DNA from: Lysinibacillus sp. OF-1
GTDB taxonomy: Bacteria > Bacillota > Bacilli > Bacillales_A > Planococcaceae
Direction of reading: 5' to 3'
Assembly: GCF_028356935.1 (NCBI RefSeq)
Contig: NZ_CP102798.1
Span: forward strand, 4,030,001-4,094,000
Length of the DNA: 64,000 bases
Below, in pieces: positions 47,707 through 60,302 of the stretch. Both the position numbers and the translations under genes were made by a program. Under the pieces are notes generated by a model. The model made no database searches, had not been told where the DNA came from, and saw only the letters and a list, made by a program, of their open reading frames with translations. How positions within the stretch are numbered: position 1 is the first letter of the stretch; each line of letters opens with the position of its first letter.

Positions 47707-49049
47707 AGGATGTCACCGCCTTTTTCAGAGTGGCGATCTTCAATTTCACGCTCAATTGGATTCTTTTTAAACATTCGCACCAAGACGACAATACTTCCTA
47801 CCGCTAATACTGCATATACACCTGCAAACAACAACAGCATTAAATCCACATGATCACTCGTTGTGGCTCCTTCTGGTGTTCGCATCAAACCATAAAGAAT
47901 CCATGGTTGACGTCCAACCTCTGCAAGCCACCAGCCTGCTTCAATGGCAATGATAGAGAGTGGGCCACCCGCCACAATGATCCATCGATACCACCGTGAA
48001 TGTATAAACTGCCAGCCCCGTGCTTTCCCTACAACATAAAGTAATGAAACTAGCACCATAAACATACCAATGGACACCATAATATCAAAGAGATAATGAA
48101 TATAGAGTGGTGGTAAATCCTCCTCCGCAAATTGATCTAAGCCAATTACCTCTGCGTTAGGATTAAAATGTGCAAGAATGCTCAAAGCATACGGAATTTT
48201 AATAGCGTATTTTACTTCTTCTCCATCTAATACACCAAATAATACAAGCGATGCTTTACCCTCTGTTTCAAAATGCCATTCTGCAGCGGCTAGTTTTTCG
48301 GGTTGATATTCAGCTAAGTATTTTCCTGAAAAATCTCCAATTACAGCAGCAGCTATGGAGAAAATTAAGCCAATTTTCATAAGTAAAAGCAAGGATTTTT
48401 TATGGTATACATGCTTAGAGCCTTTTAACATTCTGTATCCCGCAATAGCTGCTAGTACAAATGCTGATGTCATATACGCTGTCACAAGTACATGCGCTAC
48501 CTTTGTCGGCATGGCCGGGTTAAACATCGCTAAAAAAGGTTGAATATTGACAAGTTCTCCGTTTACAATATCAAATCCTTGTGGTGCATTCATAAAAGCA
48601 TTAACAATTGTAATGAAGACCGCTGACATCGACGCTCCAACAGCGACAGGAATTAATAGTAGCATATGTTTTTTCTGACTATCAAAGCGGTCCCATGTAT
48701 ATAAATAGATCCCTAAAAATATAGCTTCAAAGAAAAATGCAAACGTTTCCATAAACAATGGTAATGCAATCGTTTGACCAGCAAGTTGCATAAAGTTAGG
48801 CCACAATAATGAAAGCTGTAAGCCAATGGCAGTTCCTGTTACAACACCTACGGCCACAGTAATAACAAAACCACGCGCCCAACGTCTCGCCATTAAGATA
48901 TAATGCTCATCATTCTTTTTATACCCAGTCCATTGAGCAATCATAATCATCAACGGGACACCTACACCAATCGTTGCATAAATAATATGGAACGATAATG
49001 TTAACTCCGTTAATGCTCGACTCCAAAAGACTGCTGATTCATTAATCAT
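47703..49049 (-). CDS. cydA: Cytochrome bd ubiquinol oxidase subunit I
   Basis: 448 residues, several membrane helices. The conserved haem-ligand His near residue 21 lies in LTLSFHIIYATIGVG; the GRQPW motif, ETFAFFFEAIFLGIYLYTWDR with the conserved Glu pair, and FNPAMPTKVAHV are present. The length fits the short Q-loop type. ATG at 49049 follows AGGGGGG. It starts 12 bases after the stop of a 40-residue membrane ORF and overlaps cydB, forming a four-gene unit with cydB and cydS. Confidence 0.95.
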   Translation of the reverse strand: MINESAVFWSRALTELTLSFHIIYATIGVGVPLMIMIAQWTGYKKNDEHYILMARRWARGFVITVAVGVVTGTAIGLQLSLLWPNFMQLAGQTIALPLFMETFAFFFEAIFLGIYLYTWDRFDSQKKHMLLLIPVAVGASMSAVFITIVNAFMNAPQGFDIVNGELVNIQPFLAMFNPAMPTKVAHVLVTAYMTSAFVLAAIAGYRMLKGSKHVYHKKSLLLLMKIGLIFSIAAAVIGDFSGKYLAEYQPEKLAAAEWHFETEGKASLVLFGVLDGEEVKYAIKIPYALSILAHFNPNAEVIGLDQFAEEDLPPLYIHYLFDIMVSIGMFMVLVSLLYVVGKARGWQFIHSRWYRWIIVAGGPLSIIAIEAGWWLAEVGRQPWILYGLMRTPEGATTSDHVDLMLLLFAGVYAVLAVGSIVVLVRMFKKNPIEREIEDRHSEKGGDIL

Positions 49050-49061
49050 CTCATTGCCCCC

Positions 49062-49184
49062 CTAACTTCCAAATATTCTTCCAAGAATGGAAAGTAGCAT
49101 AATAATTGCAACACCAAAACTTATCCATATAAGTTTCTTTTCTTGTGACTTATACAAAGGCAACACTTCCTTTCCCTTATCCAT
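49062..49184 (-). CDS. Small single-helix membrane protein preceding cydA
   Basis: 40 residues: a charged N-terminal half (MDKGKEVLPLYKSQEKKL) then one membrane helix (IWISFGVAIIMLLSILG). GGGGG precedes the ATG. Its stop is 12 bases before cydA, so it is cotranscribed and perhaps couples translation. It is not CydS, which lies at the other end of the operon. It could be an oxidase accessory subunit or leader peptide. No family recognised. Confidence 0.6.
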   Translation of the reverse strand: MDKGKEVLPLYKSQEKKLIWISFGVAIIMLLSILGRIFGS

Positions 49185-49208
49185 ACCCCCATTTTCCACT
49201 ATTACAAC

Positions 49209-49257
49209 GAATAAAACCTTAATAACGGACCGAAATTTCAGGCTATTATTAAGGTTT
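49209..49257 (-). terminator. Hairpin terminator in the cyd operon leader
   Basis: On the minus strand AAACCTTAATAA pairs perfectly with TTATTAAGGTTT around a 20-base loop that itself contains CCTGAAATTTCGG, followed by TTTTATT. It precedes the small ORF and cydA by 25 bases, so transcription may be attenuated. Confidence 0.65.
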
Positions 49258-49453
49258 CAAATTTTGTTCAACTAATATACGCACATTTGCCAAACATTTT
49301 TCTAAATTCATTCACAATCTAAGTTCTAAAGATGAAATTGTATAATTTAGTCCATTCCAATTTAATAAAGGAAGCAATCGGATTAAGTAGGTTTTCAGAG
49401 ATTCTTATGTGGCACAGTTCTGGTTTTCGGCTTCTATTGGGAAGGTTAACTTT

Positions 49454-49482
49454 GGGAGTGTGGGGGGGTAGATATTTTTGGG
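49454..49482 (+). other. G-rich tract in the 49258-49558 gap
   Basis: GGG, a run of seven G, and a further GGG occur within 29 bases, with GGGG at 49438-49441 just upstream, in otherwise AT-rich DNA. No ORF with a ribosome-binding site is visible in this gap; it otherwise holds the presumed cyd promoter region and no feature I can name. Confidence 0.4.
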
Positions 49483-49558
49483 AGTGGTGAAGCTTTTCTC
49501 TTTAGGGGACTTCCTAATATGCAGATCCCTTACTTTTATAAGTACGATCAGATAGAAT

Positions 49559-49598
49559 CCAAAAAGCTCATCCAACTAAAATAGGATGAGCTTTTTGG
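49559..49598 (-). terminator. Terminator after dgkB
   Basis: CCAAAAAGCTCATCC pairs with GGATGAGCTTTTTGG; the T run lies within the stem's 3' arm on either strand. It starts 6 bases past the dgkB stop. Confidence 0.85.
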
Positions 49599-49603
49599 AT
49601 TGA

Positions 49604-50518
49604 TTAAATACGGTCTTCTTCTCGAATATCTGCAAGTGGGACAAAGATTTCAATGTGACGCTTCAGATTTTCAAATGTAGCCGGTGCGTCTCCGCCATAT
49701 TCGCCATCTAGGTTAAGATGGACTTCGTTTTCAGTCGTGACTTTGACAACGCTGGCTTTTTTATAAATGACACGATCGTCATTTAAATGTTCGCCTCGTA
49801 ATGCCATAGCAGCTAGTTGAATAAACTCTGGAAGGCTTACTTTTTTCAGTACTATTACTGTAAAGTAACCATCATTAATACTCGCATCAGGGGCAAGTTT
49901 TTCAAAGCCACCTACTGAATTCGTTAAACCACATAGGAACATCATGGCGTCCCCATCAAATACTTCGCCATCATATTCAATACGCATATGAGAAGCTTTG
50001 ATGGATGGAATCATTTCTACTGCCTTTACATAATAGGCTAACTGACCAAGCATTGTTTTCATTTTACTTGGTACTTCATAAGTGAGTTCTGTAATGCGTC
50101 CCCCAGCAGCAATATTAATGAAATAGCGTTCGCCATTTAAGAGACCCACGTCCACTGGTAATGTGTCGCCTTGAATTATAATGTCTACAGCCTCATCAAT
50201 ATTTCGAGGAATATGCACAGCACGGGCAAAATCATTTGTAGTGCCCATCGGAATTAGACCAACTTTCGGACGGTTTTCAAATGGACTTACACCTGAAACA
50301 ACTTCATTTAATGTGCCATCTCCACCAACTGCGATGATGATATCAAAACCACGCTCTACCGCATTTTTTGCTGCAAGCGTTGCATCTCCCTCACATGTTG
50401 TTGCATGACAGGATGTCTCATAGCCTGCTACCTCTAGTTTTTCCAACACCTCTGGTAGATGTTTCTTAAATACTTCGCGTCCAGATGTAGGATTATAAAT
50501 GATTCTTGCTCGTTTCAT
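49604..50518 (-). CDS. dgkB: Diacylglycerol kinase DgkB
   Basis: 304 residues from the ATG at 50518 (AGGAAGG upstream), against 303 in B. subtilis DgkB. The DAGK catalytic motif IIAVGGDGTLNEVVSGV is near residue 65, with KVGLIPMGTTNDFARA and the C-terminal FENLKRHIEIFVPL. It phosphorylates diacylglycerol released during lipoteichoic acid synthesis, returning it to phospholipid synthesis. In B. subtilis it likewise lies after the gat genes. Confidence 0.95.
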   Translation of the reverse strand: MKRARIIYNPTSGREVFKKHLPEVLEKLEVAGYETSCHATTCEGDATLAAKNAVERGFDIIIAVGGDGTLNEVVSGVSPFENRPKVGLIPMGTTNDFARAVHIPRNIDEAVDIIIQGDTLPVDVGLLNGERYFINIAAGGRITELTYEVPSKMKTMLGQLAYYVKAVEMIPSIKASHMRIEYDGEVFDGDAMMFLCGLTNSVGGFEKLAPDASINDGYFTVIVLKKVSLPEFIQLAAMALRGEHLNDDRVIYKKASVVKVTTENEVHLNLDGEYGGDAPATFENLKRHIEIFVPLADIREEDRI

Positions 50519-50591
50519 AACATACCTTCCTGCTTCATAAGATTCTATTTCATTCAACGAAATTCTACGTTGAAATGTTGCAATGCTCTTG

Positions 50592-51155
50592 TTATTTTTG
50601 TAATGCGTTTGTTACCTGTTTTTTAAAGTCCTCATAGACATACGTCCAGTAAGTTGAGTTCGAGATATTTTCCTCTCGAATTTCTGCATAAAGAGCTTTT
50701 TGAGCTTCTTCAAATGTTGGATCTTCTTTATCTGGTAAACTCGCTCGTTTCGTTACGACTAACTCTTGTAATTCAGGCGCACGTGGTCCCCATTTTCCTA
50801 CAACCTCACCTGCATCATCTAACAACAGATAAATCGGGATAGCACGACCACCGTTTGTTAAATAACGATCAATTAACTCTGTATCAGCATCGCGAAAAAC
50901 GGTACGCATTTCTAACCCTGCCGCTTCAGCAACACGACGAATAATAGGATTGTTTAACATAGCGTCTCCGCACCAATCTTCTGTAATGGTTAAAATTTTT
51001 GGCTGCTTATCTTTTAGTAATTCGATGAAGCCATCGTTTGTTGGCACTTCAAAACCATCATAAATACGGAAGCTCTCTTCTTTCAACGTCGTCATGTTCT
51101 CCATATATTGTTGTATCGAAATAGCTTCTTGAAAATATTGTTGTTCAGTTTTCAT
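50592..51155 (-). CDS. Thioredoxin-fold family protein with a single active-site Cys
   Basis: 187 residues from the ATG at 51155 (AAGGGGGACG upstream); the longer open frame to 51326 has no ribosome-binding site and runs through AT-rich DNA. Thioredoxin-like elements are visible: ILTITEDWCGDAMLNNPIIRRV and the cis-Pro region GGRAIPIYLLLD. The motif is WCGD, so the second cysteine of the CxxC pair is absent. It fits the Thioredoxin_9-type family. Classical disulfide reductase activity is therefore doubtful. Confidence 0.75.
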   Translation of the reverse strand: MKTEQQYFQEAISIQQYMENMTTLKEESFRIYDGFEVPTNDGFIELLKDKQPKILTITEDWCGDAMLNNPIIRRVAEAAGLEMRTVFRDADTELIDRYLTNGGRAIPIYLLLDDAGEVVGKWGPRAPELQELVVTKRASLPDKEDPTFEEAQKALYAEIREENISNSTYWTYVYEDFKKQVTNALQK

Positions 51156-51261
51156 TGGCTCGTCCCCCTTATTATTGTCTATTCTATATTTTGCTATGAA
51201 TACTCTTTTTAAACAACTATTAAGTGTTATAAATTGCAAATTAGTTACATTTTTGAAAATT

Positions 51262-51297
51262 AATAGCCGAGGGAGCAATAAAGCTCTCTCGGCTATT
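51262..51297 (-). terminator. Terminator of the gatCAB operon
   Basis: On the minus strand AATAGCCGAGAGAGC pairs with GCTCCCTCGGCTATT, followed by AATTTT, 15 bases after the gatB stop. Confidence 0.8.
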
Positions 51298-51312
51298 ATG
51301 TTACAACGAGTA

Positions 51313-52740
51313 TTATCGTTTGGCAATTTCTTGTTGTAATAATTTATTAACCATTGGAGGGTTGGCTTGACCTTTTGTTGCCTTCATAATTTGACCAACT
51401 AAGAAGCCAATCGCACGATCTTTACCATTTTTAAAGTCTTCGATAGATTGTGCATTGTTATCTAAAACTTCTGTTACGATGGCTAGTAGTGCACCTTCAT
51501 CAGAAATTTGAACTAAACCTTTCGCCTTCACAATATCCTGTGCAGAACCACCGTTTTCTACTAATTCAGCAAATACTTTTTTACCGATCTTAGAAGAAAT
51601 TGTTCCGTCAGTGATCAATTTCACCATCTCAGCAAGGTTTTCTGGTGTTAGTGCAGTATCTTTAAGGTCTTTTTGTTCCGCATTTAAGTAAGCTGAAACA
51701 TCACCCATTAGCCAGTTAGCAGAAAGTTTCGCATCTGCACCGTTCACAATCATTGCCTCGAAGAAGTCTGAGATTTCTTTAGAAATAACAAGAACTCCTG
51801 CATCATATGGTGTTAAGCCTAATTCTTCTACATAACGTTTTTTACGAGCATCTGGAAGCTCAGGAATTTCTGATTTCACTCTCTCTAGCCATGCATCATC
51901 AATCGAAAGACGAACTAAGTCTGGCTCTGGGAAGTAACGGTAATCATCTGTTCCCTCTTTCACACGCATTAAAATTGTTTTACCTGTTTTTTCATCGAAA
52001 CGACGTGTTTCTTGCTCAATAATACCGCCTGATAATAATACATCTGCTTGACGTAATTCCTCATGCTCTAAACCACGACGAACATAGTTGAAGGAGTTCA
52101 GGTTTTTAAGCTCCGTTTTTGTGCCAAATTCTTCTTGACCATACGGACGAAGAGAAATGTTGGCATCACAACGTAATGAGCCTTCTTCCATCTTACAATC
52201 AGATACGTCTGTATATTGAATAATTGATTTTAATTTTTCTAGGTAAGCATATGCTTCGTTTGGTGTACGAATGTCTGGCTCAGAAACAATCTCAACAAGT
52301 GGTGTACCTTGACGGTTAAAGTCAACTAATGAGTGATCCCCAGCATGTGAAAGTTTACCAGCATCTTCTTCCATATGAAGACGTGTAATACCGATACGTT
52401 TTGTATAGCCGTCTACTTCAATATCGATCCAGCCGTTTTTACCGATTGGTTTATCAAATTGTGAAATTTGATAAGCTTTCGGATTATCTGGATAGAAGTA
52501 GTTTTTACGGTCAAATTTTGTTTCTTGTTCGATTTCCATATTAAGTGCAAGTGCAGCACGCATTGCGAAATCTACTACATTTTTGTTAAGGACTGGTAGG
52601 ACACCAGGGTACCCTAAATCAATTACTGTTGTATTTGTATTTGGTTCAGCACCAAAATGAGCTGGTGCTGGTGAGAAGATTTTTGAGTTTGTTTTCAACT
52701 CAACGTGTACTTCTAAACCAATGACTGTTTCAAAGTTCAT
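51313..52740 (-). CDS. gatB: Asp-tRNA(Asn)/Glu-tRNA(Gln) amidotransferase subunit B
   Basis: 475 residues from the ATG at 52740 (GGGAGGG upstream), against 476 in B. subtilis. It opens [21 protein letters not shown] and has the kinase-core blocks [25 protein letters not shown] and [17 protein letters not shown], and a C-terminal YqeY/tail domain for tRNA binding. GatB activates the Glu side chain on tRNA with ATP and uses ammonia from GatA. It is one base from gatA. Confidence 0.97.
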   Translation of the reverse strand: MNFETVIGLEVHVELKTNSKIFSPAPAHFGAEPNTNTTVIDLGYPGVLPVLNKNVVDFAMRAALALNMEIEQETKFDRKNYFYPDNPKAYQISQFDKPIGKNGWIDIEVDGYTKRIGITRLHMEEDAGKLSHAGDHSLVDFNRQGTPLVEIVSEPDIRTPNEAYAYLEKLKSIIQYTDVSDCKMEEGSLRCDANISLRPYGQEEFGTKTELKNLNSFNYVRRGLEHEELRQADVLLSGGIIEQETRRFDEKTGKTILMRVKEGTDDYRYFPEPDLVRLSIDDAWLERVKSEIPELPDARKKRYVEELGLTPYDAGVLVISKEISDFFEAMIVNGADAKLSANWLMGDVSAYLNAEQKDLKDTALTPENLAEMVKLITDGTISSKIGKKVFAELVENGGSAQDIVKAKGLVQISDEGALLAIVTEVLDNNAQSIEDFKNGKDRAIGFLVGQIMKATKGQANPPMVNKLLQQEIAKR

Positions 52741-52741
52741 G

Positions 52742-54205
52742 TTATTTTCCCTCCCACATTTGAGGAACTTGTTTATGGAACTCTGTTGCTTGTTCAAAAG
52801 CATGAGCTACACGGTAAATAGTTGCTTCATCGAAGTATTTACCAATAATTTGTAAACCAAGTGGTAGTCCGTTTTCAAAGCCACATGGAATTGAAATAGC
52901 AGGTACTCCAGCTAAGTTCATCGGGATTGTTAAAATATCGTTCGCATACATTGTCATCGGATCATCGACGTTTTCACCAATTTTAAATGCTGGTGTTGGG
53001 GATGTAGGCCCAATGATAACATCAAAGTCTTCAAATACTTTGTCGTAGTCTGCTTTGATAAGTGTACGTGCTTGTTGCGCTTTTTTATAATACGCATCAT
53101 ACGTGCCGGCACTTAGTGAGTAAGTTCCAAGCATGATGCGGCGTTTTACTTCATCACCAAAACCTTGTGCACGTGTTTCTTTATAAAGGTCCATCAAATT
53201 TGTAACATTTTCTGCACGGAAACCATAACGGATACCATCGAAACGAGATAAGTTAGAAGACGCTTCAGATGAAGAAAGGATATAGTATGCAGCAAGTGCA
53301 TATTTTGAATGAGGAAGTGATACTTCTTCTACAGTAGCACCTAGGCCTTTTAATACCTCTAATGCAGTAAGCACTGATTGACGTGCTGCCTCGCCAACAC
53401 CTTCACCAAGGAATTCCTTTGGTACAGCAATACGTAAGCCTTTTACATCACCAGTAAGCGCTGCAGCGTAATTTGGTACCTCTACGTTTGCCGATGTAGA
53501 ATCATTTGGATCTAAGCCTGCGATGGCTTCTAATAATAGCGCATTATCTTCAACGTTGCGTGTAATTGGTCCAATTTGATCTAAAGAAGAGGCAAATGCA
53601 ACTAGACCAAAACGAGATACACGACCATATGTAGGCTTCATCCCTACAACACCACAGTAAGCTGCTGGTTGACGGATTGAACCACCTGTATCTGAACCAA
53701 GAGAGAATGGTACTTCACCTGCTGCTACTGCTGCTGCAGATGCACCTGAAGATCCCCCTGGTACGTGGTTTAAGTTCCATGGATTTTTTGTTGTTTTATA
53801 GTATGAGTTTTCGTTAGAAGAACCCATTGCAAACTCGTCCATGTTTAATTTACCAACTGTAATCATGCCAGCTTCACGTAACTTATTGACAACAGTGGCA
53901 TCATAAATTGGCATAAAGCCTTCTAGAATTTTAGAGGCACAAGTTGTTTCTAAACCTTCTGTTACGATGTTGTCTTTCACACCGATTGGAAGACCAAACA
54001 GTGGTCCACGCTCTTCAAATGGGACTTTATCCATTTCAGCAGCTTGTGCAGTTGCTTTTTCTTCGTTTGAAGCAAGGAATGCTTGTACATCGCTGTCAAG
54101 CTTTGCAATACGCTCGTATGCTTCTTTCGTTAAGTCAGCGATTGATAAGTTACCTGCTTTCATTTCCGCTTGTAACTCCTTAGCTGAACGTTCAAATAAC
54201 GTCAT
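52742..54205 (-). CDS. gatA: Asp-tRNA(Asn)/Glu-tRNA(Gln) amidotransferase subunit A
   Basis: 487 residues. The amidase-signature triad is visible: Lys77 in GVKDNI, Ser152 in [12 protein letters not shown] and the nucleophile Ser176 in [12 protein letters not shown]. It releases ammonia from glutamine and channels it to GatB. It lies 24 bases after gatC and one base before gatB, the standard gatCAB operon. Its presence implies that Gln-tRNA is made indirectly. Confidence 0.97.
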   Translation of the reverse strand: MTLFERSAKELQAEMKAGNLSIADLTKEAYERIAKLDSDVQAFLASNEEKATAQAAEMDKVPFEERGPLFGLPIGVKDNIVTEGLETTCASKILEGFMPIYDATVVNKLREAGMITVGKLNMDEFAMGSSNENSYYKTTKNPWNLNHVPGGSSGASAAAVAAGEVPFSLGSDTGGSIRQPAAYCGVVGMKPTYGRVSRFGLVAFASSLDQIGPITRNVEDNALLLEAIAGLDPNDSTSANVEVPNYAAALTGDVKGLRIAVPKEFLGEGVGEAARQSVLTALEVLKGLGATVEEVSLPHSKYALAAYYILSSSEASSNLSRFDGIRYGFRAENVTNLMDLYKETRAQGFGDEVKRRIMLGTYSLSAGTYDAYYKKAQQARTLIKADYDKVFEDFDVIIGPTSPTPAFKIGENVDDPMTMYANDILTIPMNLAGVPAISIPCGFENGLPLGLQIIGKYFDEATIYRVAHAFEQATEFHKQVPQMWEGK

Positions 54206-54229
54206 GAGGAATCCTCCTATGTTTTAGTA

Positions 54230-54517
54230 TTACATGATAGCTGGTACTTTTACTTGACCATCTTCTTGTTCTTTTACGTTTAACATCATTACTTCACGGT
54301 CTAAACCTTTTACAGCTACGTCTTCACGCATTACATTCACTAGTGGTAAAACGTGAGTTGTTGGTTCAACATTCGTTGTATCTAGCTCATTTAACTGCTC
54401 CGCAAAGTCTGTAATTTTTCCAAGCTGTTCAGCAAATTTCTCTGCTTCTTCTTCTGTAATAGCAAGACGTGCTAAATTTGCCACGTGCTTTACTTCTTCT
54501 TTTGTTAATTTAGCCAT
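54230..54517 (-). CDS. gatC: Asp-tRNA(Asn)/Glu-tRNA(Gln) amidotransferase subunit C
   Basis: 95 residues, against 96 in B. subtilis. Typical opening [21 protein letters not shown] and the [15 protein letters not shown] and VNVMREDV blocks. GatC wraps around and stabilises the GatA-GatB interface. GGAGGTG precedes the ATG. It is the first gene of gatCAB. Confidence 0.95.
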   Translation of the reverse strand: MAKLTKEEVKHVANLARLAITEEEAEKFAEQLGKITDFAEQLNELDTTNVEPTTHVLPLVNVMREDVAVKGLDREVMMLNVKEQEDGQVKVPAIM

Positions 54518-54716
54518 TTTTCACACCTCCGAATACTGGTTCAATTCATTGTTTTTATTGATAACAATAGGGTTGAATAAAGTTAACCATGCCAATAATC
54601 ATAACATTTTTCATATTAAAAATCACAACTTTCACTAAAAATATAGAAACTTTCACTACTATAACAAAGTGTTGTCTCTATCTACCTATTGTGTCCCTCT
54701 AATTCTAGCCATCTAC

Positions 54717-54751
54717 ATAAAAATATAGCCAGCACAAAGGCTGACTATATT
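54717..54751 (-). terminator. Terminator after camS
   Basis: On the minus strand ATATAGTCAGC pairs with GCTGGCTATAT, followed by TTTTTATG, directly at the camS stop. Confidence 0.8.
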
Positions 54752-55889
54752 AATCATAGACATGCACGTAAGGGTCCTTATCATTGGCCTTCTTAATGAT
54801 TAATGCCTCTGGGCCATTTATAGAAGTAACGCTCACCTCAACATGAATATTATCAAATTGATTGATTAGAATACCCGTCAAATATTGCGTAAAGCCTATT
54901 ATTTCTGCTTTACCGAAAAATTGGATTGGAATTTCAATCGAAAGATTTTGTATTTGCTTATTACGATAGAAGCCTGTTCCGATCACACTTGTATAATTCG
55001 AGAAATATTTATCAACGTCTTGCTTAAAAATTTTGAAGTTATTGCTGACATCTCGGTAAACATCCTGTGAATCATCAGTTGGGAACAAGACATAATTTTC
55101 ATCGATACCTTCCCACTCTGCAATACTGTTCTGTCCAGCTTTTGCTATACCATAGCTAAAATATGACCCTGGAATAATTTGATTGCGAGCTTGCTGCTTA
55201 AACAAACCAACAACAATTGGTACATCTTTTAACTCTTCGCGTGTACGTAAACGGGAAACAATTTCAGCGGCCATTTTTTTGCCTTGCTCAACAAGTTCAG
55301 CTTCTGAAATTGGTTTTTCGTAATATTCGCCATACTGTTCTTTTTGGTAATAATAAATAGAGTTTAAGGCAAGACCTATTGAAATTCCGCCTAATTTCAC
55401 TTTATTATCATTCGTTTTTGTTAAGTAATTTTGCTCTACAATGTGGGATAAATAAACGGGAGCCTTCGTTGCCCGTTCTTCTGGTGTCATTGTGTCTGTG
55501 GTCGGCGGATTTAATCCATCTTCTGTTTGTGAACTACGGGCAAGCCAAGAGCTCACCGTACTTTCAGCTAAATATTGACCTTCTTGGAAGTAATAGTTTT
55601 CCGTGTCAAACTCATTTTGAGATAGACGCATTAAACCAGATTCAACTTCCTTCATATCATATTTCGTATAAATATTAGACACAACAAGACCTCTGCTTGC
55701 ACTCTCTTTATAAGGAATAAGCGTCTTATAATAGGATTCATCAATTTGTATGCTTGGGATAATTGTTGTTTCAGCTTTTTCTTTCTGTTGCGTTTCCTGT
55801 GTAAGCTCTGTTTCCTTCTTGTCAGAAGGTACACAGCCGACTAGCATTGCAGCAGCTACGATTGCTGGAATGAGTCGAAAAGACTTCAT
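54750..55889 (-). CDS. camS: CamS family sex-pheromone-type lipoprotein
   Basis: 379 residues with a lipoprotein signal peptide (lipobox LVGC, Cys near residue 19). The remainder matches CamS/YerH: RGLVVSNIYTKYDMKEVESGLMRLSQ, IVGLFKQQARNQIIPGSYFS-like blocks and a C-terminal GPEALI region. In enterococci and staphylococci the signal peptide of such proteins yields a pheromone; the function of the mature lipoprotein is unclear. It follows ligA, as yerH does in B. subtilis. Confidence 0.92.
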   Translation of the reverse strand: MKSFRLIPAIVAAAMLVGCVPSDKKETELTQETQQKEKAETTIIPSIQIDESYYKTLIPYKESASRGLVVSNIYTKYDMKEVESGLMRLSQNEFDTENYYFQEGQYLAESTVSSWLARSSQTEDGLNPPTTDTMTPEERATKAPVYLSHIVEQNYLTKTNDNKVKLGGISIGLALNSIYYYQKEQYGEYYEKPISEAELVEQGKKMAAEIVSRLRTREELKDVPIVVGLFKQQARNQIIPGSYFSYGIAKAGQNSIAEWEGIDENYVLFPTDDSQDVYRDVSNNFKIFKQDVDKYFSNYTSVIGTGFYRNKQIQNLSIEIPIQFFGKAEIIGFTQYLTGILINQFDNIHVEVSVTSINGPEALIIKKANDKDPYVHVYD

Positions 55890-55999
55890 TATTTAGTGCT
55901 CCTTTACTAATAGTCAGTTTTAGGTCGAAGAATCACTCGACGCCATGATGTAATCGTTTCGCATTCTCCCTGTGAGAAAGATATGCTGTCATGCACTTA

Positions 56000-58003
<2,004 letters not shown>

Positions 58004-58017
58004 TTATGTTCCTCCGC

Positions 58018-60270
58018 TTACGCTTTTTCAATCGGTGCAAATTGAGCTAGTAATCGTTTTATGCCAATTGGTTGTGGAAAGGCGATATCAAGCTCTGTAC
58101 TATCACCTTCACCTTTTACACTGACTACCATACCCGTTCCCCATTTTTTATGAATCGCCTTATCTCCAGCCTTCCAGCCAAATTGATCTCCACCCGTTGC
58201 TTGTAAACGAGCTGTAGCAGGCTGTGTTTGTTGAATAGCACCAAGCGTGCGCTTTTGATAGCCAGCTGTTGAACGATTATTAGTGGCAAACGGTAGCTTT
58301 GATTCTGCACCTGCCTTAGAAATGGACTCTGTAATGTCTTCTGAAATTTCACCTAAGAATCGGGAGGCGTTATTAAAGCTTGAACGACCAAAAATTGTTC
58401 GGCTTTGTGCACATGTTAAATAGAGACGTTCCTCAGCTCGTGTCACGCCAACATACATAAGACGGCGTTCCTCTTCCATCTCATCTTGATCGTCTAAAGA
58501 GCGTGAATGTGGGAATATATTTTCCTCCATACCGATAATAAAGACAATAGGGAATTCTAAGCCTTTAGCGGCATGCATCGTCATTAAAATAATATTGCCC
58601 TTAGAAGCATCTTCTTTATCTAGTGCATCAATATCAGCAATAAGAGCTAAATCTGTTAAAAAAGCAATTAAGCTTTTATCATCACTGCGCTCCTCAAAAG
58701 CCTTTGTGACAGATAAAAACTCTTCAATATTCTCTAGACGACTTTCTGCTTCAATTGTTTTTTCATTTTGCAGCATTGTACGGTAGCCTGATTTATCGAT
58801 GACTTGCTCCACAATTTCAGTAACAGATAAATAATCCTGCATCTCTGTAAAGTCTTTAATCATTGCATAAAATTGCTCAGCTGAATTTGCTGCTTTCCCA
58901 GTTAGACCCATGAATACAAGATCATTCATCGCATCAAAAATGGAACGATCCTGATCAATCGCATAGCGTGCCATTTTTTCAAAGGATGTAGCTCCAATAC
59001 TACGCTTCGGCTCATTAATAATACGTGCCAGTGATAAATCATCATCATTATTGGCAATCAGTCGTAAATAAGCTAGTAAGTCTTTAATCTCTTTTCGATC
59101 ATAGAACTTTGTTCCGCCCACTATTTGATAGGCCATATTGGATTTAACAAGTACTTCCTCCATCACACGTGATTGAGCATTCGTACGATATAAAATAGCA
59201 AAGTCATCAAATGAACGATTTTCTTTTTCAATTAATTGCTGAATCGTTTGTACAACAAATTGCGCTTCCTCTTGCTCATTATAAGCTTTATATAAGGCAA
59301 TTTTTTCACCCTCTGCATTTTCTGTGCGCAGTTCTTTTGGGTAACGTGTTGTATTATTTTGAATGACGTCATTTGCCGCCTGTAGGATGCGTTTAGTAGA
59401 ACGATAATTCTGCTCAAGCATTATGACCTTGGCGTTAGGATAATCCTTTTCAAAAGATAGGATATTGCCAATGTCAGCACCACGCCATCGATAGATGGAC
59501 TGATCGGAGTCCCCTACAACACAAATATTTTTAAATTTCTTTGCCAGTAACTGTACAAGTAAATATTGAGATTTATTCGTATCTTGGTACTCATCTACAT
59601 GAATATATTGAAATTTATTTTGATAGTATTCGAGCACTTCAGGCACACGTTTAAACAATGTAATCGTCGTCATAATCAAATCATCAAAATCGAGCGATTG
59701 ATTGCGACGTAGTCTTTTTTCATAGCCTTTATAGACACGTGCAACGGTTTGTTCATAAGGGTTTTTATCGTTCATTTGTCCAGCGTAATCGTCAGCAGTA
59801 ATACATTCATTTTTCGCTGCACTAATCGCATTTAAAATCGCTCTCGGCTCAAAACGTTTAGGGTCAATATTCTCATCCTTCATCACATTTTTGATGACTG
59901 ATAGCTGATCAGTGGAATCTAAAATGGAGAAATTACGAGATATGCCTAGTTGATCGATATTACGACGTAAAATTCTTACACACATTGAGTGGAAAGTAGA
60001 AACCCACATACTATCGCCGGTACCATTCCCTAGAACGCCATCAATACGCTCGCGCATTTCTCGTGCTGCTTTATTCGTAAACGTAATCGCCAAAATCTTT
60101 GATGGATATACTTCCTTTTCGATCACTAAATAAGCAATACGATGTGTTAAAACACGTGTTTTTCCTGACCCAGCACCTGCCATAATAAGTAACGGTCCAT
60201 CAGTTGTTTTGACCGCTCTTTCCTGTTCAGGATTCATTCCTGCTAGTAAATTTTTTGTTAACTGTTCCAT
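58018..60270 (-). CDS. pcrA: ATP-dependent DNA helicase PcrA
   Basis: 750 residues from the ATG at 60270 (GGCGGTG upstream), against 739 in B. subtilis. UvrD/Rep superfamily-1 motifs include GAGSGKTRV (32-40), [43 protein letters not shown] and [12 protein letters not shown]. The C-terminal tail has a Tudor-like [18 protein letters not shown], which binds RNA polymerase in Bacillus. It unwinds DNA 3' to 5' in repair and replication restart. Confidence 0.98.
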   Translation of the reverse strand: MEQLTKNLLAGMNPEQERAVKTTDGPLLIMAGAGSGKTRVLTHRIAYLVIEKEVYPSKILAITFTNKAAREMRERIDGVLGNGTGDSMWVSTFHSMCVRILRRNIDQLGISRNFSILDSTDQLSVIKNVMKDENIDPKRFEPRAILNAISAAKNECITADDYAGQMNDKNPYEQTVARVYKGYEKRLRRNQSLDFDDLIMTTITLFKRVPEVLEYYQNKFQYIHVDEYQDTNKSQYLLVQLLAKKFKNICVVGDSDQSIYRWRGADIGNILSFEKDYPNAKVIMLEQNYRSTKRILQAANDVIQNNTTRYPKELRTENAEGEKIALYKAYNEQEEAQFVVQTIQQLIEKENRSFDDFAILYRTNAQSRVMEEVLVKSNMAYQIVGGTKFYDRKEIKDLLAYLRLIANNDDDLSLARIINEPKRSIGATSFEKMARYAIDQDRSIFDAMNDLVFMGLTGKAANSAEQFYAMIKDFTEMQDYLSVTEIVEQVIDKSGYRTMLQNEKTIEAESRLENIEEFLSVTKAFEERSDDKSLIAFLTDLALIADIDALDKEDASKGNIILMTMHAAKGLEFPIVFIIGMEENIFPHSRSLDDQDEMEEERRLMYVGVTRAEERLYLTCAQSRTIFGRSSFNNASRFLGEISEDITESISKAGAESKLPFATNNRSTAGYQKRTLGAIQQTQPATARLQATGGDQFGWKAGDKAIHKKWGTGMVVSVKGEGDSTELDIAFPQPIGIKRLLAQFAPIEKA

Positions 60271-60302
60271 TTTGCACCGCCTTACAAACATTTGTTCTAA
60301 AA

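Noticed and set aside
49260-49330. Possible Rex operator upstream of the cyd operon (TTGTGAATGAATT on the minus strand)
   Set aside because: Only one half-site, TTGTGAA, matches the TTGTGA...TCACAA consensus; the second half is absent, so it is not reported as an operator.
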